From assembly GCA_022072025.1 (NCBI GenBank), contig JAJVIP010000006.1, forward strand, positions 170,087 through 234,086: a stretch of DNA of 64,000 bases, written 5' to 3'. Both the position numbers and the translations under genes were made by a program. Positions 48,702 to 55,241 of this stretch are shown here, in pieces. The number at the start of each line of letters is the position of its first letter. Within the stretch, counting starts at the first letter, position 1. The notes beneath the pieces are model-generated. The model was not told the DNA's origin, searched no databases, and saw nothing but the letters and a program-made list of their open reading frames with translations. The stretch comes from Elusimicrobiota bacterium (GTDB lineage Bacteria; Elusimicrobiota; Elusimicrobia; F11).

Positions 48702-49082
48702 TTACTTTTCCACACTATCCCTCTTACCATTGATTAACTTGGAGTGAAGCGCTTCTAACTCGAAAGGCTTACGCACAAGCTCCCCAAAACCCGCACACAT
48801 AACCCGGTCGCTGTAGGACCAGAAGGCGGACATTAGATTGAGCCTGAGATCAGGGTCCCGCCGTTTAAGTTCCGACGCCAACTCGAGTCCATTCGTCAAG
48901 TCGTCGCCGAGAATAATATCGATGAACGCGACATCGAATCGGCTCTTCCTGAACTCCGGCAAACACCAACTTGCGTTCGGGAAAACACAAACATCGTGCC
49001 CCTCTCGCTCAAAGAACCGCTTCAACAGCCGCGCCGTCGCGTAATGGTCATCGACCACCAGTATTTTCAATGAAGCCTCCAC
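48702..49082 (-). CDS. Stand-alone response-regulator receiver protein
   Basis: A 126-residue single REC domain. The acidic pair is Asp11-Asp12 (ILVVDDH), the phosphorylation site is Asp55 (FIDIILGDD), the switch position is Ser85 (MSAF) rather than Thr being optional, and Lys105 lies in VRKPFE. No output domain follows, so it would act like CheY or Spo0F by binding a partner, or serve as a phosphate relay. No histidine kinase is in the window. Two other receiver proteins lie within 9 kb. Confidence 0.88.
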   Translation of the reverse strand: MEASLKILVVDDHYATARLLKRFFEREGHDVCVFPNASWCLPEFRKSRFDVAFIDIILGDDLTNGLELASELKRRDPDLRLNLMSAFWSYSDRVMCAGFGELVRKPFELEALHSKLINGKRDSVEK

Positions 49083-49097
49083 GAACTCGTATTTCGC

Positions 49098-49280
49098 TTA
49101 TGGCCTGTAAATCTTCTCTATGGGAATGATCGGGTAATACGTCCAATAAAACAGATTCAGATACTTCCGATCACGGGCGTCGTAACGATCTTCCTTGGAT
49201 TTTTCTCTTCGCCGATTCGCGATCTTGCTCTTTTCAACCCCGAGAGAAACATCCTGAACCGGCGTCCGTTTAGATGACAA
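49098..49280 (-). CDS. Small basic hypothetical protein, doubtful
   Basis: A 60-residue frame with TTG start and no clear ribosome site. The middle is highly charged (KSKIANRRREKSKEDRYDARDR), the end is aromatic (YLNLFYWTYYPIIPIEKIY). It ends 15 bases upstream of the receiver gene on the same strand. It may be real and co-transcribed with the receiver gene, or merely an open frame. Confidence 0.3.
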   Translation of the reverse strand: MSSKRTPVQDVSLGVEKSKIANRRREKSKEDRYDARDRKYLNLFYWTYYPIIPIEKIYRP

Positions 49281-49463
49281 GAGACGCGCCTTTCGTCACC
49301 GCGTCATCAAGGCAACCCCTCATCAGCACATGTCCCTCCGTTTTTGAGTATCCGAAATGGGCCCAACCCGATAACAAGGCAAATTCTTCTTCTCCGTCGA
49401 TGGTTTTGACGGTGGGTCTGCGATTTTAGCATGCGTTGGTTCATTCTTATGTCACTTCGATGT

Positions 49464-49495
49464 CAGTATATGGTCACATGCAAGTTAGATACGCT
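49464..49495 (+). promoter_or_regulatory. Conserved leader of the first RHH gene
   Basis: CAGTATAT (49464-49471) and GATACGCT (49488-49495) occur 24 bases apart, start to start, and 7 bases before the ATG. The same two words with the same 24-base spacing precede the paralogous gene downstream. GTCA/TGAC half-sites flank the first word (GTCACTTCGATGTCA), as expected for an autoregulating RHH repressor. No Shine-Dalgarno is present, so transcripts may be nearly leaderless. Confidence 0.5.
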
Positions 49496-49501
49496 CGCCT
49501 T

Positions 49502-49678
49502 ATGGGTAAAGAATCCAAATCAGGAACGACGTTCTACGCCACCGCGGGACTTAAAGCGGTTACCGTCCATTTGCCGCTAAAAACCCACCAGAAATTGATG
49601 AGGGTGGCCAAGAAAGAAGATCGTTCCCTCCAAAAAACAATCCGCCGAATCTTGATCGAATACGCCGAGAAAGCCTAA
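49502..49678 (+). CDS. Ribbon-helix-helix (Arc/CopG-type) DNA-binding protein, copy 1
   Basis: A 58-residue protein starting MGKESKSG. The beta-strand is KAVTVHLPLKTHQKL, followed by two helices (MRVAKKEDRSLQKTIRRIL), the ribbon-helix-helix fold that binds operators as a dimer of dimers. The start at 49502 is chosen because the paralogue at 49846 begins at the same place and has the same length; longer upstream readings run through the promoter-like leader. RHH proteins of this size are often antitoxins or plasmid/phage repressors, but no toxin gene is adjacent. Confidence 0.75.
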   Translation: MGKESKSGTTFYATAGLKAVTVHLPLKTHQKLMRVAKKEDRSLQKTIRRILIEYAEKA

Positions 49679-49806
49679 CCGCCTTCGACGGAGATTTGGC
49701 CTCAAAGAAACCACTTGACAGGGTTTTTCAGGAAGGGCGTTTTCGAGTTGAGGAAGGGTGTTCGGAATCGGTTGACGAGCCAATCATACTGACGTCAGAA
49801 TGACGC

Positions 49807-49838
49807 CAGTATATCACGACAAATCCCGTTGATACGCT
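49807..49838 (+). promoter_or_regulatory. Conserved leader of the second RHH gene
   Basis: CAGTATAT (49807-49814) and GATACGCT (49831-49838) repeat the layout of the first copy, 24 bases apart and eight bases before the ATG. Just upstream is the perfect 10-base palindrome CTGACGTCAG, then GACGCC. The palindrome is a likely binding site for the RHH products themselves. Confidence 0.5.
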
Positions 49839-49845
49839 ATGCGGC

Positions 49846-50022
49846 ATGGGAAAAGAAGCGTTATCTGGGCCGAGCTACTACTCCAGCAAGGGACTGAAGC
49901 GATTGACGATTCATGTTCCGAAGTCAATTTATCGAAAACTCGCCAAACAAGCCAAAAAAGAGGACCGATCCTTCCAGAAAACCGTTCGACGGATTCTCAT
50001 TGAGTACGCCGAAAAACTTTAA
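49846..50022 (+). CDS. Ribbon-helix-helix DNA-binding protein, copy 2
   Basis: A 58-residue protein, MGKEALSG..., colinear with copy 1: strand KRLTIHVPKSIYRKL and helices KQAKKEDRSFQKTVRRILIEY. The last 20 positions are nearly identical between the paralogues, while the strand region that reads DNA differs (KAVTVHLP against KRLTIHVP). This points to duplication with some change in operator preference. It closes 230 bases before the first copy of the repeated promoter element. Confidence 0.75.
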   Translation: MGKEALSGPSYYSSKGLKRLTIHVPKSIYRKLAKQAKKEDRSFQKTVRRILIEYAEKL

Positions 50023-50183
50023 CTAACTTCCCTCCAATCCCCCCCACCTCACCGAAATCGTCTCACCTCTTTCCGCTTGGCTCTATACCTCGAAAGAAGG
50101 TAACCATTCATAAAGTCACTCCTGGGCCATATCGGCGAAAACGCTTTGCGCCAACATAGCGAAGGCCGTCGGCACGCGATTAG

Positions 50184-50226
50184 AAGGCCTTGATTTCGGG
50201 CCGAAGTCGCTGTACTTGGGTCCGGA
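50184..50226 (+). promoter_or_regulatory. Repeated promoter-like element, copy A
   Basis: TTGATT at 50190-50195, a 17-base spacer, and TACTTG at 50213-50218, the geometry of a sigma-70 promoter. The spacer end CGAAGTCGCTG is shared with three other copies (52193, 53018 and 54108), all on the plus strand. The conserved core continues to GGTCCGGA. This copy has the least conserved upstream flank. Confidence 0.6.
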
Positions 50227-50256
50227 TAATTGGATGCCGCACAACGCGATAACACA

Positions 50257-50760
50257 ATGAACCCTATCAACCATAAGAAACTGAATCGGCAGTCGATGAA
50301 TCGCCTCGTCGCGATATCGGAAGACTTCATCAAATCGATCTTCAATGATGGTAAAAGTCTTGGACCGATGCTTTACATTCAACTTCGTGAAACCCTGGTT
50401 GTGCTCCCCTATAAGCATCACGATCTTCAACAAGAGGCGCTGCTCAAGCAGTTGGCGATTGCACAGATTCGAGCAGCCAGAACAGCGGGGAGTTTTCTAT
50501 TTGCCTCAAGTTCGTCGGAAGCCTGGGTGTCGATGGGCAAAAATTTATCTCCTATCCATACCGTTTTGCGGCCAAGCCAAGATCCCGACCGAAAAGAGGC
50601 CGTCTTGCTTCAAGTCTGGGGCCCCGACGGCAACGCCGTTTTCAGAGGGTATGAGTTGCTACGCGACGGCGATAAAAGAAAGCTTGGAAAATTGCTCATG
50701 ACAAACGAAAACAATACCTTCCAGGTGAGAACATGGTTGGATCCAGCGTTTCATCCGTAA
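50257..50760 (+). CDS. Conserved mobile-element-type hypothetical protein
   Basis: A 167-residue protein from the ATG at 50257; a TTG at 50230 is possible. Visible elements are SSSEAWVSMGK near the middle and PSQDPDRKEAVLLQVWGPDG after it. The combination 'S-E-A-W...P-S-x-x-P-D-R-x-E-A' recurs, as I recall, in uncharacterised proteins of phages and mobile elements; no biochemical role is known to me. It is the first gene after promoter-like element A and is followed by the cysteine-peptidase-like and sigma-4-repeat genes, with overlaps that suggest one operon. Confidence 0.65.
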   Translation: MNPINHKKLNRQSMNRLVAISEDFIKSIFNDGKSLGPMLYIQLRETLVVLPYKHHDLQQEALLKQLAIAQIRAARTAGSFLFASSSSEAWVSMGKNLSPIHTVLRPSQDPDRKEAVLLQVWGPDGNAVFRGYELLRDGDKRKLGKLLMTNENNTFQVRTWLDPAFHP

Positions 50761-50786
50761 GAACGATTAAAATGTCCGGAGCTGAA

Positions 50787-51227
50787 ATGACCTCCGATGG
50801 AACTTATCAGTCATGGAGTCTTAGCTACCCATTTAGGGAAGCCGATGCCGGAAGAGCCAAGAGCATACGTCCAAAACAATCGAACGACTGCGCGGTACGG
50901 GCGTTGGCCATGGCCAGAACTCTTCCCTACGATGAGGCCTATGATCTCTTAGCAGCCGCTGGTCGAAAATCCTGGCGTGGATTTGCTCTCCATAAATGGC
51001 TTAACCAACAAACCTGGGCGAAAAAAATTGCCTTCCCCCCCGTGAAGGGACAGCGACGAATGAATCCCGCCACGTTCTGCCAGAAATTCCGTGAAGGTGT
51101 GTTTATCTGTAGAGTCGCCAAACACGTTTTTACCGTCATCGATGGAATTGTCTACGACACATTTGCGAGCCGCCCGGATCGTTGTATTTATACCGCCTGG
51201 AAAATTGAACTGCCGGAACCGTCATGA
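50787..51227 (+). CDS. Papain-fold cysteine-peptidase-like protein of phage type
   Basis: A 146-residue protein from the ATG at 50787, five bases after GGAG; ATGs at 50733 and 50772 are alternatives. The order QSNDCAVRALAMA (Cys35), then KHVFTVIDGIVYDT (His113, with Asp119 or Asp124) is that of small papain-like peptidases, and this short Cys...His-x-F-x-V-x-D-G arrangement is common in phage and mobile-element proteins of unknown target. Whether it cleaves peptides is untested. Its stop overlaps the next ATG by four bases. Confidence 0.7.
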   Translation: MTSDGTYQSWSLSYPFREADAGRAKSIRPKQSNDCAVRALAMARTLPYDEAYDLLAAAGRKSWRGFALHKWLNQQTWAKKIAFPPVKGQRRMNPATFCQKFREGVFICRVAKHVFTVIDGIVYDTFASRPDRCIYTAWKIELPEPS

Positions 51228-52093
51228 CGCCGATTCGACCAGCGCCCCTCGACCTAATCTCCGATCACTATGACCGTTTGACCGAGTTGAGAGAAGATCA
51301 TGCGTTGGTTTTGCGAAGGATTTATCTGGAGCGTAAAACCATCACGGAGGTGGGAAGGGAACTGCGTATAGATAGCAGTGGGGTTCGAAGCAGGGAACAG
51401 ACCGCCCTAAAACGACTCCGAGAACGGGTGTTCCCGGACGAGGCATCCAGCTTTGGACTCGTCACGAAACACCAAAACCGCTTGAGTGAACTCGGCAAGC
51501 AACAAGCCCACCTCCTGCGCGAGCGCTATGTGAAGCGAAAAACTCTCCAACAAGTGGCGAATAAATTGGGACGACCTATTTCCTCGGTCTTTAACCTACA
51601 AAGATCGGCTTTGGAACGCTTTCGGAAGATTGTCGCTCCGGACCAAGCTGATCCTTTTCAGCTCGTTTGGAAAAACAAAGATCACCTTGGAATATTGAAG
51701 AAGAGTCACGCGGCGGTTCTCCGATGGAGATTTATCGAGAGGAAATCGCGGAGAGAGGTGGCGAGCCGGCTTGATCTTGTCGCTTCTTCCGTTGGTCACC
51801 GAGAGAAAAGTGCGCTTAATAATCTGAGGATTTTGGTGAACTCGACTGATCCGCCTCCTGTCTACCTCGTTAAAGCAAATCGCGCCCTGATTGACCAACT
51901 GCAAGAGCACCATGCTTTTATCCTTCAACGACGTTTTCTGGAAAATAGAACGCAAAAGGAAATCGCCAAAGAACTCCGCATCACAAAAACCTGCGCCTCC
52001 AGTCGGACACAAACAGCGATAGCGAAATTGCGCCATTTGGTTTCCGCACGTCAGTTGTCCCCAGCCTCATCTTCCATCCCTCCAGAAAATTAG
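51224..52093 (+). CDS. Four tandem sigma-region-4-like HTH repeats in one protein
   Basis: The 289-residue protein is made of four copies of one unit beginning at residues 19, 87, 155 and 223, an exact period of 68. Each unit has L-x-x-L-x-x-x-x-A-x-x-L-R-x-R-(Y/F)-(V/L/I)-E-R-K-T, then a turn and recognition helix ending R-x-x-x-A-L-x-x-L-R, the pattern of sigma-70 region 4 (helices that touch the -35 box). Linkers also match (FPDEASSFGLV against APDQADPFQLV). No region 2 is present, so it is not a normal sigma factor. It could bind arrays of -35-like sites or act on RNA polymerase. ATG overlaps the upstream stop by four bases. Confidence 0.75.
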   Translation: MTPIRPAPLDLISDHYDRLTELREDHALVLRRIYLERKTITEVGRELRIDSSGVRSREQTALKRLRERVFPDEASSFGLVTKHQNRLSELGKQQAHLLRERYVKRKTLQQVANKLGRPISSVFNLQRSALERFRKIVAPDQADPFQLVWKNKDHLGILKKSHAAVLRWRFIERKSRREVASRLDLVASSVGHREKSALNNLRILVNSTDPPPVYLVKANRALIDQLQEHHAFILQRRFLENRTQKEIAKELRITKTCASSRTQTAIAKLRHLVSARQLSPASSSIPPEN

Positions 52094-52149
52094 CTGCAGT
52101 CCATTTCATCACTCCCCCAATCCAGCGGAATCAAAACGAAAAAACCGAT

Positions 52150-52231
52150 CATGCATCGCTTCGTCCATTCGAATTATTGGCTCCGAATTGACTTGATTCG
52201 GCTTCGAACTCGCTGTACTTCGGTCTGGACG
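52150..52231 (+). promoter_or_regulatory. Repeated promoter-like element, copy D
   Basis: CATGCATCG opens the element; TTGATT is at 52193-52198 and TACTTC at 52216-52221 with a 17-base spacer ending CGAACTCGCTG. The part after TACTTC is CGGTCTGGAC. It lies just before the SWIM gene's leader. The inverted repeat seen in copy C is disturbed here by one mismatch. Confidence 0.6.
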
Positions 52232-52248
52232 TAGCAGAAAAACCAGCC

Positions 52249-52285
52249 GAACGGGGCAACGTGGCACAAGAACGGAGCAACGTGG
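52249..52285 (+). repeat. Direct repeats in the leader of the SWIM gene
   Basis: GAACGGGGCAACGTGG at 52249-52264 is repeated with one change as GAACGGAGCAACGTGG at 52270-52285. The same 16 bases reappear at 54185-54200 in the leader after promoter copy C, again following CAGAAAAA. The repeats lie in the predicted 5' untranslated region and may bind RNA-level regulators. Confidence 0.55.
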
Positions 52286-52307
52286 GGCAACAAAAGGAGA
52301 CTCAAAA

Positions 52308-52508
52308 ATGGAAAACCTAAAGAAAACACCTTACACGGTGATTGAAGAAATGCCGAGCCGGTCGAATCCGAACCGGGGCTACCAAATCCGAATGGGCAAA
52401 GACGGCGTGATCTATTGCACCTGCCCCGCCTGGGGATTCAGCATCAAAAATCATCCGACGCGGACCTGCAAACATCTTCAGGTATGGGCTATGCAAAAAG
52501 CCGCCTAA
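52308..52508 (+). CDS. Small SWIM-type zinc-finger protein
   Basis: A 66-residue protein with Cys37-x-Cys39 and Cys54-x-His56 (YCTCPAW... then TCKHLQ), the CxC...CxH arrangement of SWIM zinc fingers, which bind DNA or proteins in many mobile elements and recombination factors. AAAGGAG lies nine bases before the ATG. It follows promoter copy D and is probably transcribed with the next small gene. Confidence 0.75.
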   Translation: MENLKKTPYTVIEEMPSRSNPNRGYQIRMGKDGVIYCTCPAWGFSIKNHPTRTCKHLQVWAMQKAA

Positions 52509-52586
52509 CGGTGAGGGGGCCAGCGCTCGGCTGGATTAAACCGCGAAGCCGGTCCCAAGCCCGGCCCAGCAAAAGGAGAAATAAAA

Positions 52587-52808
52587 ATGACAAACAAAAA
52601 CGAAAAACCAAAATGCCGATTGACTGGCGAAGATGGAAACGCTTTCGCCATCCTCGGACGGGTCGCCAAAGCGATGAGGCAAGCCGGCCAGGGTCACCTT
52701 GTCAAAGAAATGCAAACAAAAGCCATGTCCGGCGATTACAACCACCTACTCAGCACCGTGTTGGAATATGTCGATGACATTGGAGAAGACTCGGAAGAAG
52801 ACGAATAA
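52587..52808 (+). CDS. Conserved small mobile-element protein
   Basis: A 73-residue acidic protein with CRLTGEDGNAFAILGRVAKA near its start, MSGDYNHLLSTVLEYV in the middle and an Asp/Glu-rich tail. I recall close relatives of this pattern in phages and integrative elements of several phyla, with no known function. AAAGGAG precedes the ATG by eight bases. It lies 78 bases after the SWIM gene. Confidence 0.7.
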   Translation: MTNKNEKPKCRLTGEDGNAFAILGRVAKAMRQAGQGHLVKEMQTKAMSGDYNHLLSTVLEYVDDIGEDSEEDE

Positions 52809-52973
52809 TCTTTCCTCGAATTCTTCAGATTTTCATTCCGCCGGTTCTGCGCCAGGGCCTTTGGCGCGTTACCGAATTCCATGAGGTCTTCCCCTCAACA
52901 GAATTTCTCCGCTGGAACAACTTGCCTTCTGCGTCGCACGAAGGTAGCTCACGTTACCCTAGGAATTACCGCG

Positions 52974-53055
52974 CATGCAGCGGACCATCCATTCAAATCT
53001 TCCGTCGAAGAAAGGGCTTGATTCGGTGGCGAAGTCGCTGTACTTGGGTCCGGAC
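52974..53055 (+). promoter_or_regulatory. Repeated promoter-like element, copy B
   Basis: CATGCAG begins the element; CCGTCGAAGAAAGGGC precedes TTGATT (53018-53023) and TACTTG is at 53041-53046, spacer 17 bases. After the element a perfect hairpin, GGGCGA-AGA-TCGCCC (53060-53074), stands just before the ribosome site GGAGG (53077-53081) of the next gene. The hairpin may adjust translation. Confidence 0.6.
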
Positions 53056-53088
53056 AAACGGGCGAAGATCGCCCACGGAGGTTTAACC

Positions 53089-53652
53089 ATGCACAATTCA
53101 GCGTACCTTTTGATCCCACTAAGATCGGCGGTTTCAAGCGAGGCGGCCCGCCGCTACGCTAAGACCTACCTCGAACAAAACAATTTCGCTAGGCCCAGCG
53201 GCCGATGGGACCAAAACCCTATCGACTCCTATGTCATCGGCGGCCGTTGGTCGGGGCTTCTCACCCAAGTCCATCTGGACCGCGTGAAACTAAAGAAATT
53301 CTGGAAACAATTCGAGAAAAAGGGTCTCGGATGGGTGAGCCGCACCGTCCCAGCGAAGGTCCAACGGCAAAAGGCCGAGGCGCTTTTTTACCGATACTTT
53401 CCCGACTTCGATACCGAAAAAATTCCCTGCCCGGTCTATAGGGATTCCTATGTGCGCGAGGGGTTCCACGACGACGCGATGATCGTTGATGAAATTATCT
53501 GGGAAAAAATTATTGAACCGGGCCTTGAAAGCGAACTCCTCGAAGGTGGCGCAATTCTTCATGCCAACAGCGATTCTGCCTACGAATCGGAGCTTGTTAA
53601 AGAGGAGGTGATCAGCAAATGCTGGTGCGTGGTTATCGATTTTCATTGTTAG
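53089..53652 (+). CDS. Hypothetical accessory protein with GGRWSG motif
   Basis: A 187-residue protein, start chosen at 53089 because GGAGG lies seven bases before it; an apparent longer N-terminus would be translated from promoter copy B. Near residue 46 it has DSYVIGGRWSG, followed by a Lys-rich helical part (KKFWKQFEKKGLGWV) and an acidic end (ELLEGGAI). The pattern is reminiscent of uncharacterised phage/plasmid proteins; I do not recognise a fold. Confidence 0.6.
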   Translation: MHNSAYLLIPLRSAVSSEAARRYAKTYLEQNNFARPSGRWDQNPIDSYVIGGRWSGLLTQVHLDRVKLKKFWKQFEKKGLGWVSRTVPAKVQRQKAEALFYRYFPDFDTEKIPCPVYRDSYVREGFHDDAMIVDEIIWEKIIEPGLESELLEGGAILHANSDSAYESELVKEEVISKCWCVVIDFHC

Positions 53653-53677
53653 AGAAATCAGTGAGCAGGGAGGCAAT

Positions 53678-54115
53678 ATGAAAACTCTGGTTGCAACAGA
53701 CGAGACTCAAGGCAAAAGGAAAAACGACTTCTGCCACACGAGGAACGGCGAATTTCTCCTGCATGGATTTGAATGCGAAAGAGAAAGCGTTGATGGGCCG
53801 TGTGGTTGCCGCCGTTCTTTTTCTGGGATGGAATCTTTCAAGGCGACCACGACTTTCAAAGTGGTCAAAACCAATCTCACCAAAAAACAATTCACCTCTC
53901 ATCTAGCAAAGGCGCTTGTGAAGGGCGGGTGGTATCAAGAACCCCTAAGTCCGGCTGACACCAAAACAGTTTCCGTAATGGCAGCCAAACTTCTCAATCT
54001 CGCCGCTTCTTTTCCCATAGGCGCAATTCTCGAACGACGCGGGACAAGAGTGTCCGTTCGTCAACATGCATCGAAGCGTCCAATCGGATTACCGTCGAAG
54101 AAAGGCCTTGATTGA
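53678..54115 (+). CDS. Cys-rich conserved hypothetical protein
   Basis: A 145-residue protein. The N-terminal half has Cys19, Cys33, Cys42 and Cys44 in a DETQGKRKNDFCHT...FECERE...DGPCGCRRSF...ATTTFKVV arrangement, which I recall from a family widespread in actinobacterial genomes and in mobile elements, with no known function. The C-terminal 15 residues and the TGA stop are encoded inside promoter copy C, so this gene overlaps the promoter of the next gene. Confidence 0.7.
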   Translation: MKTLVATDETQGKRKNDFCHTRNGEFLLHGFECERESVDGPCGCRRSFSGMESFKATTTFKVVKTNLTKKQFTSHLAKALVKGGWYQEPLSPADTKTVSVMAAKLLNLAASFPIGAILERRGTRVSVRQHASKRPIGLPSKKGLD

Positions 54116-54145
54116 TTCGCGAAGTCGCTGTACTTCGGTCCGGAC
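54065..54145 (+). promoter_or_regulatory. Repeated promoter-like element, copy C
   Basis: CATGCATCG starts the element; TTGATT (54108-54113) and TACTTC (54131-54136) are 17 bases apart. The stretch CGAAGT-CGCTGT-ACTTCG is a perfect six-base inverted repeat over the -10-like word, a possible operator or hairpin. The stop codon of the upstream Cys-rich gene lies inside it. The leader behind it carries GAACGGGGCAACGTGG at 54185-54200. Confidence 0.6.
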
Positions 54146-54221
54146 ACAACAGAAAAATCGCATGAACGGCCCAACCAGTTACACGAACGGGGCAACGTGG
54201 GCGAGATAACGGGGAGAAAAA

Positions 54222-54494
54222 ATGAAAACCAACGACCCTAAGCGAATCAAAGCAAGATACTTTTCAGTCCGGAATGAAGGCCATGAAATCTATGCCGAAA
54301 ATGTCAGCAAGACATTAAATAAAAACATTCTCAAGGAGGACGCGCTCCATCGGTTGCGACTGATTCGCCAAGGAATGCCTTCCGGCAACTGGACGATTGT
54401 CATTGAACAAGAAGTCCGCGACGGTGAATTCAAAAATAGGGCTTCGTATTACGAATCATTTAACCCGGAAACCGGCGAGGAATCAGACTCTTGA
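54222..54494 (+). CDS. Hypothetical protein, first gene after promoter copy C
   Basis: A 90-residue protein preceded by GGGGAG eight bases before the ATG. It begins basic (PKRIKARYFSV) and ends acidic (NPETGEESDS) with a strand-like WTIVIEQEV in between. Family not recognised. It heads a run of three tightly spaced genes that leads into the integrase gene. Confidence 0.6.
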   Translation: MKTNDPKRIKARYFSVRNEGHEIYAENVSKTLNKNILKEDALHRLRLIRQGMPSGNWTIVIEQEVRDGEFKNRASYYESFNPETGEESDS

Positions 54495-54534
54495 TGCGCC
54501 TCACATTGCCCCCAATATAAAAAGGGAGACTGAA

Positions 54535-54792
54535 ATGAAGGGAATCAAATTGTCCCCCAAGCGCCGAATGGATTGGATGAATTATATCGACCTGCGCGAT
54601 CAACAAAGAGCAAAGAATCAAGTGAGCTATCTGATCAACAAATACCTCGACGCGATTATTGAGGGCAACGGCCAGGTGGTGCTGGTCATCCATCTCGGCG
54701 AAGACTACCAGGCGCATACCGTGTTATCGAGATCAGCAAAAAGGAAGCTGCAGTTCCTGCTCAAATTAAATCTAAAGAAAGGAGACCATTAA
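54535..54792 (+). CDS. Small basic hypothetical protein
   Basis: An 85-residue protein; start at 54535, chosen for GGGAG a few bases before it. The sequence begins MKGIKLSPKRRMDWMNYID and has a central hydrophobic strand (VVLVIHLGEDYQ). The Lys/Arg-rich start suggests nucleic-acid contact, but no known motif is visible. It ends one base before the next gene. Confidence 0.55.
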   Translation: MKGIKLSPKRRMDWMNYIDLRDQQRAKNQVSYLINKYLDAIIEGNGQVVLVIHLGEDYQAHTVLSRSAKRKLQFLLKLNLKKGDH

Positions 54793-54793
54793 A

Positions 54794-55237
54794 ATGGACG
54801 CCATCAAAGCAACGATCGGAGAGAAATATCTTTCCAAGAAAGGAACCCCAGTCACAGTCGTCGGTCATAAGGGGGATAAGATTATCCTCAAGGTCGCCGG
54901 CTCGGATAACGAAGTTCCCGTCGCCACAGATTACGAGCTCAAGCCCTACGACAAATCCAACGTCAGCAAAGAGGCGCGCCAACTGGAGCAATCAACACAG
55001 ACGGGGCGTAAACCAAGAGGCGAATCGGTGGCCACGATGATCGATCCTTTGTTGTTTGCGGGCGGCAAAACCGTCAAGGAAATCGCTGAACTCGTCACAA
55101 AAAAAGCGGGAGAACTGGCCAAGGGAAAAGACATGGAGGCCAATGTCCGGGCGAGGATGGTGACTCACTCTCGCAAAGGATGCCGTATCGAAAGGAATGA
55201 GCGAAAACAGGTCCGCGTCGTCAACTCGAAAAATTAA
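54794..55237 (+). CDS. Mobile-element-type protein with beta-barrel N-terminus
   Basis: A 147-residue protein. The first 55 residues have GEKYLSKKGTPVTVVGHKGDKIILKV and VPVATDYELKPY, a small beta-barrel-like (KOW/SH3-like) pattern I recall from proteins next to integrases. Residues 75-140 are helical with FAGGKTVKEIAELVTKKAGELAKGK, a helix-turn-helix-like pattern. AAAGGAG overlaps the previous gene's stop. It ends five bases before the integrase start. Confidence 0.6.
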   Translation: MDAIKATIGEKYLSKKGTPVTVVGHKGDKIILKVAGSDNEVPVATDYELKPYDKSNVSKEARQLEQSTQTGRKPRGESVATMIDPLLFAGGKTVKEIAELVTKKAGELAKGKDMEANVRARMVTHSRKGCRIERNERKQVRVVNSKN

Positions 55238-55241
55238 CAAT

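Noticed and set aside
52975-53088. Extended N-terminus of the GGRWSG protein
   Set aside because: These codons are a translation of promoter copy B; GGAGG before 53089 marks the proper start.
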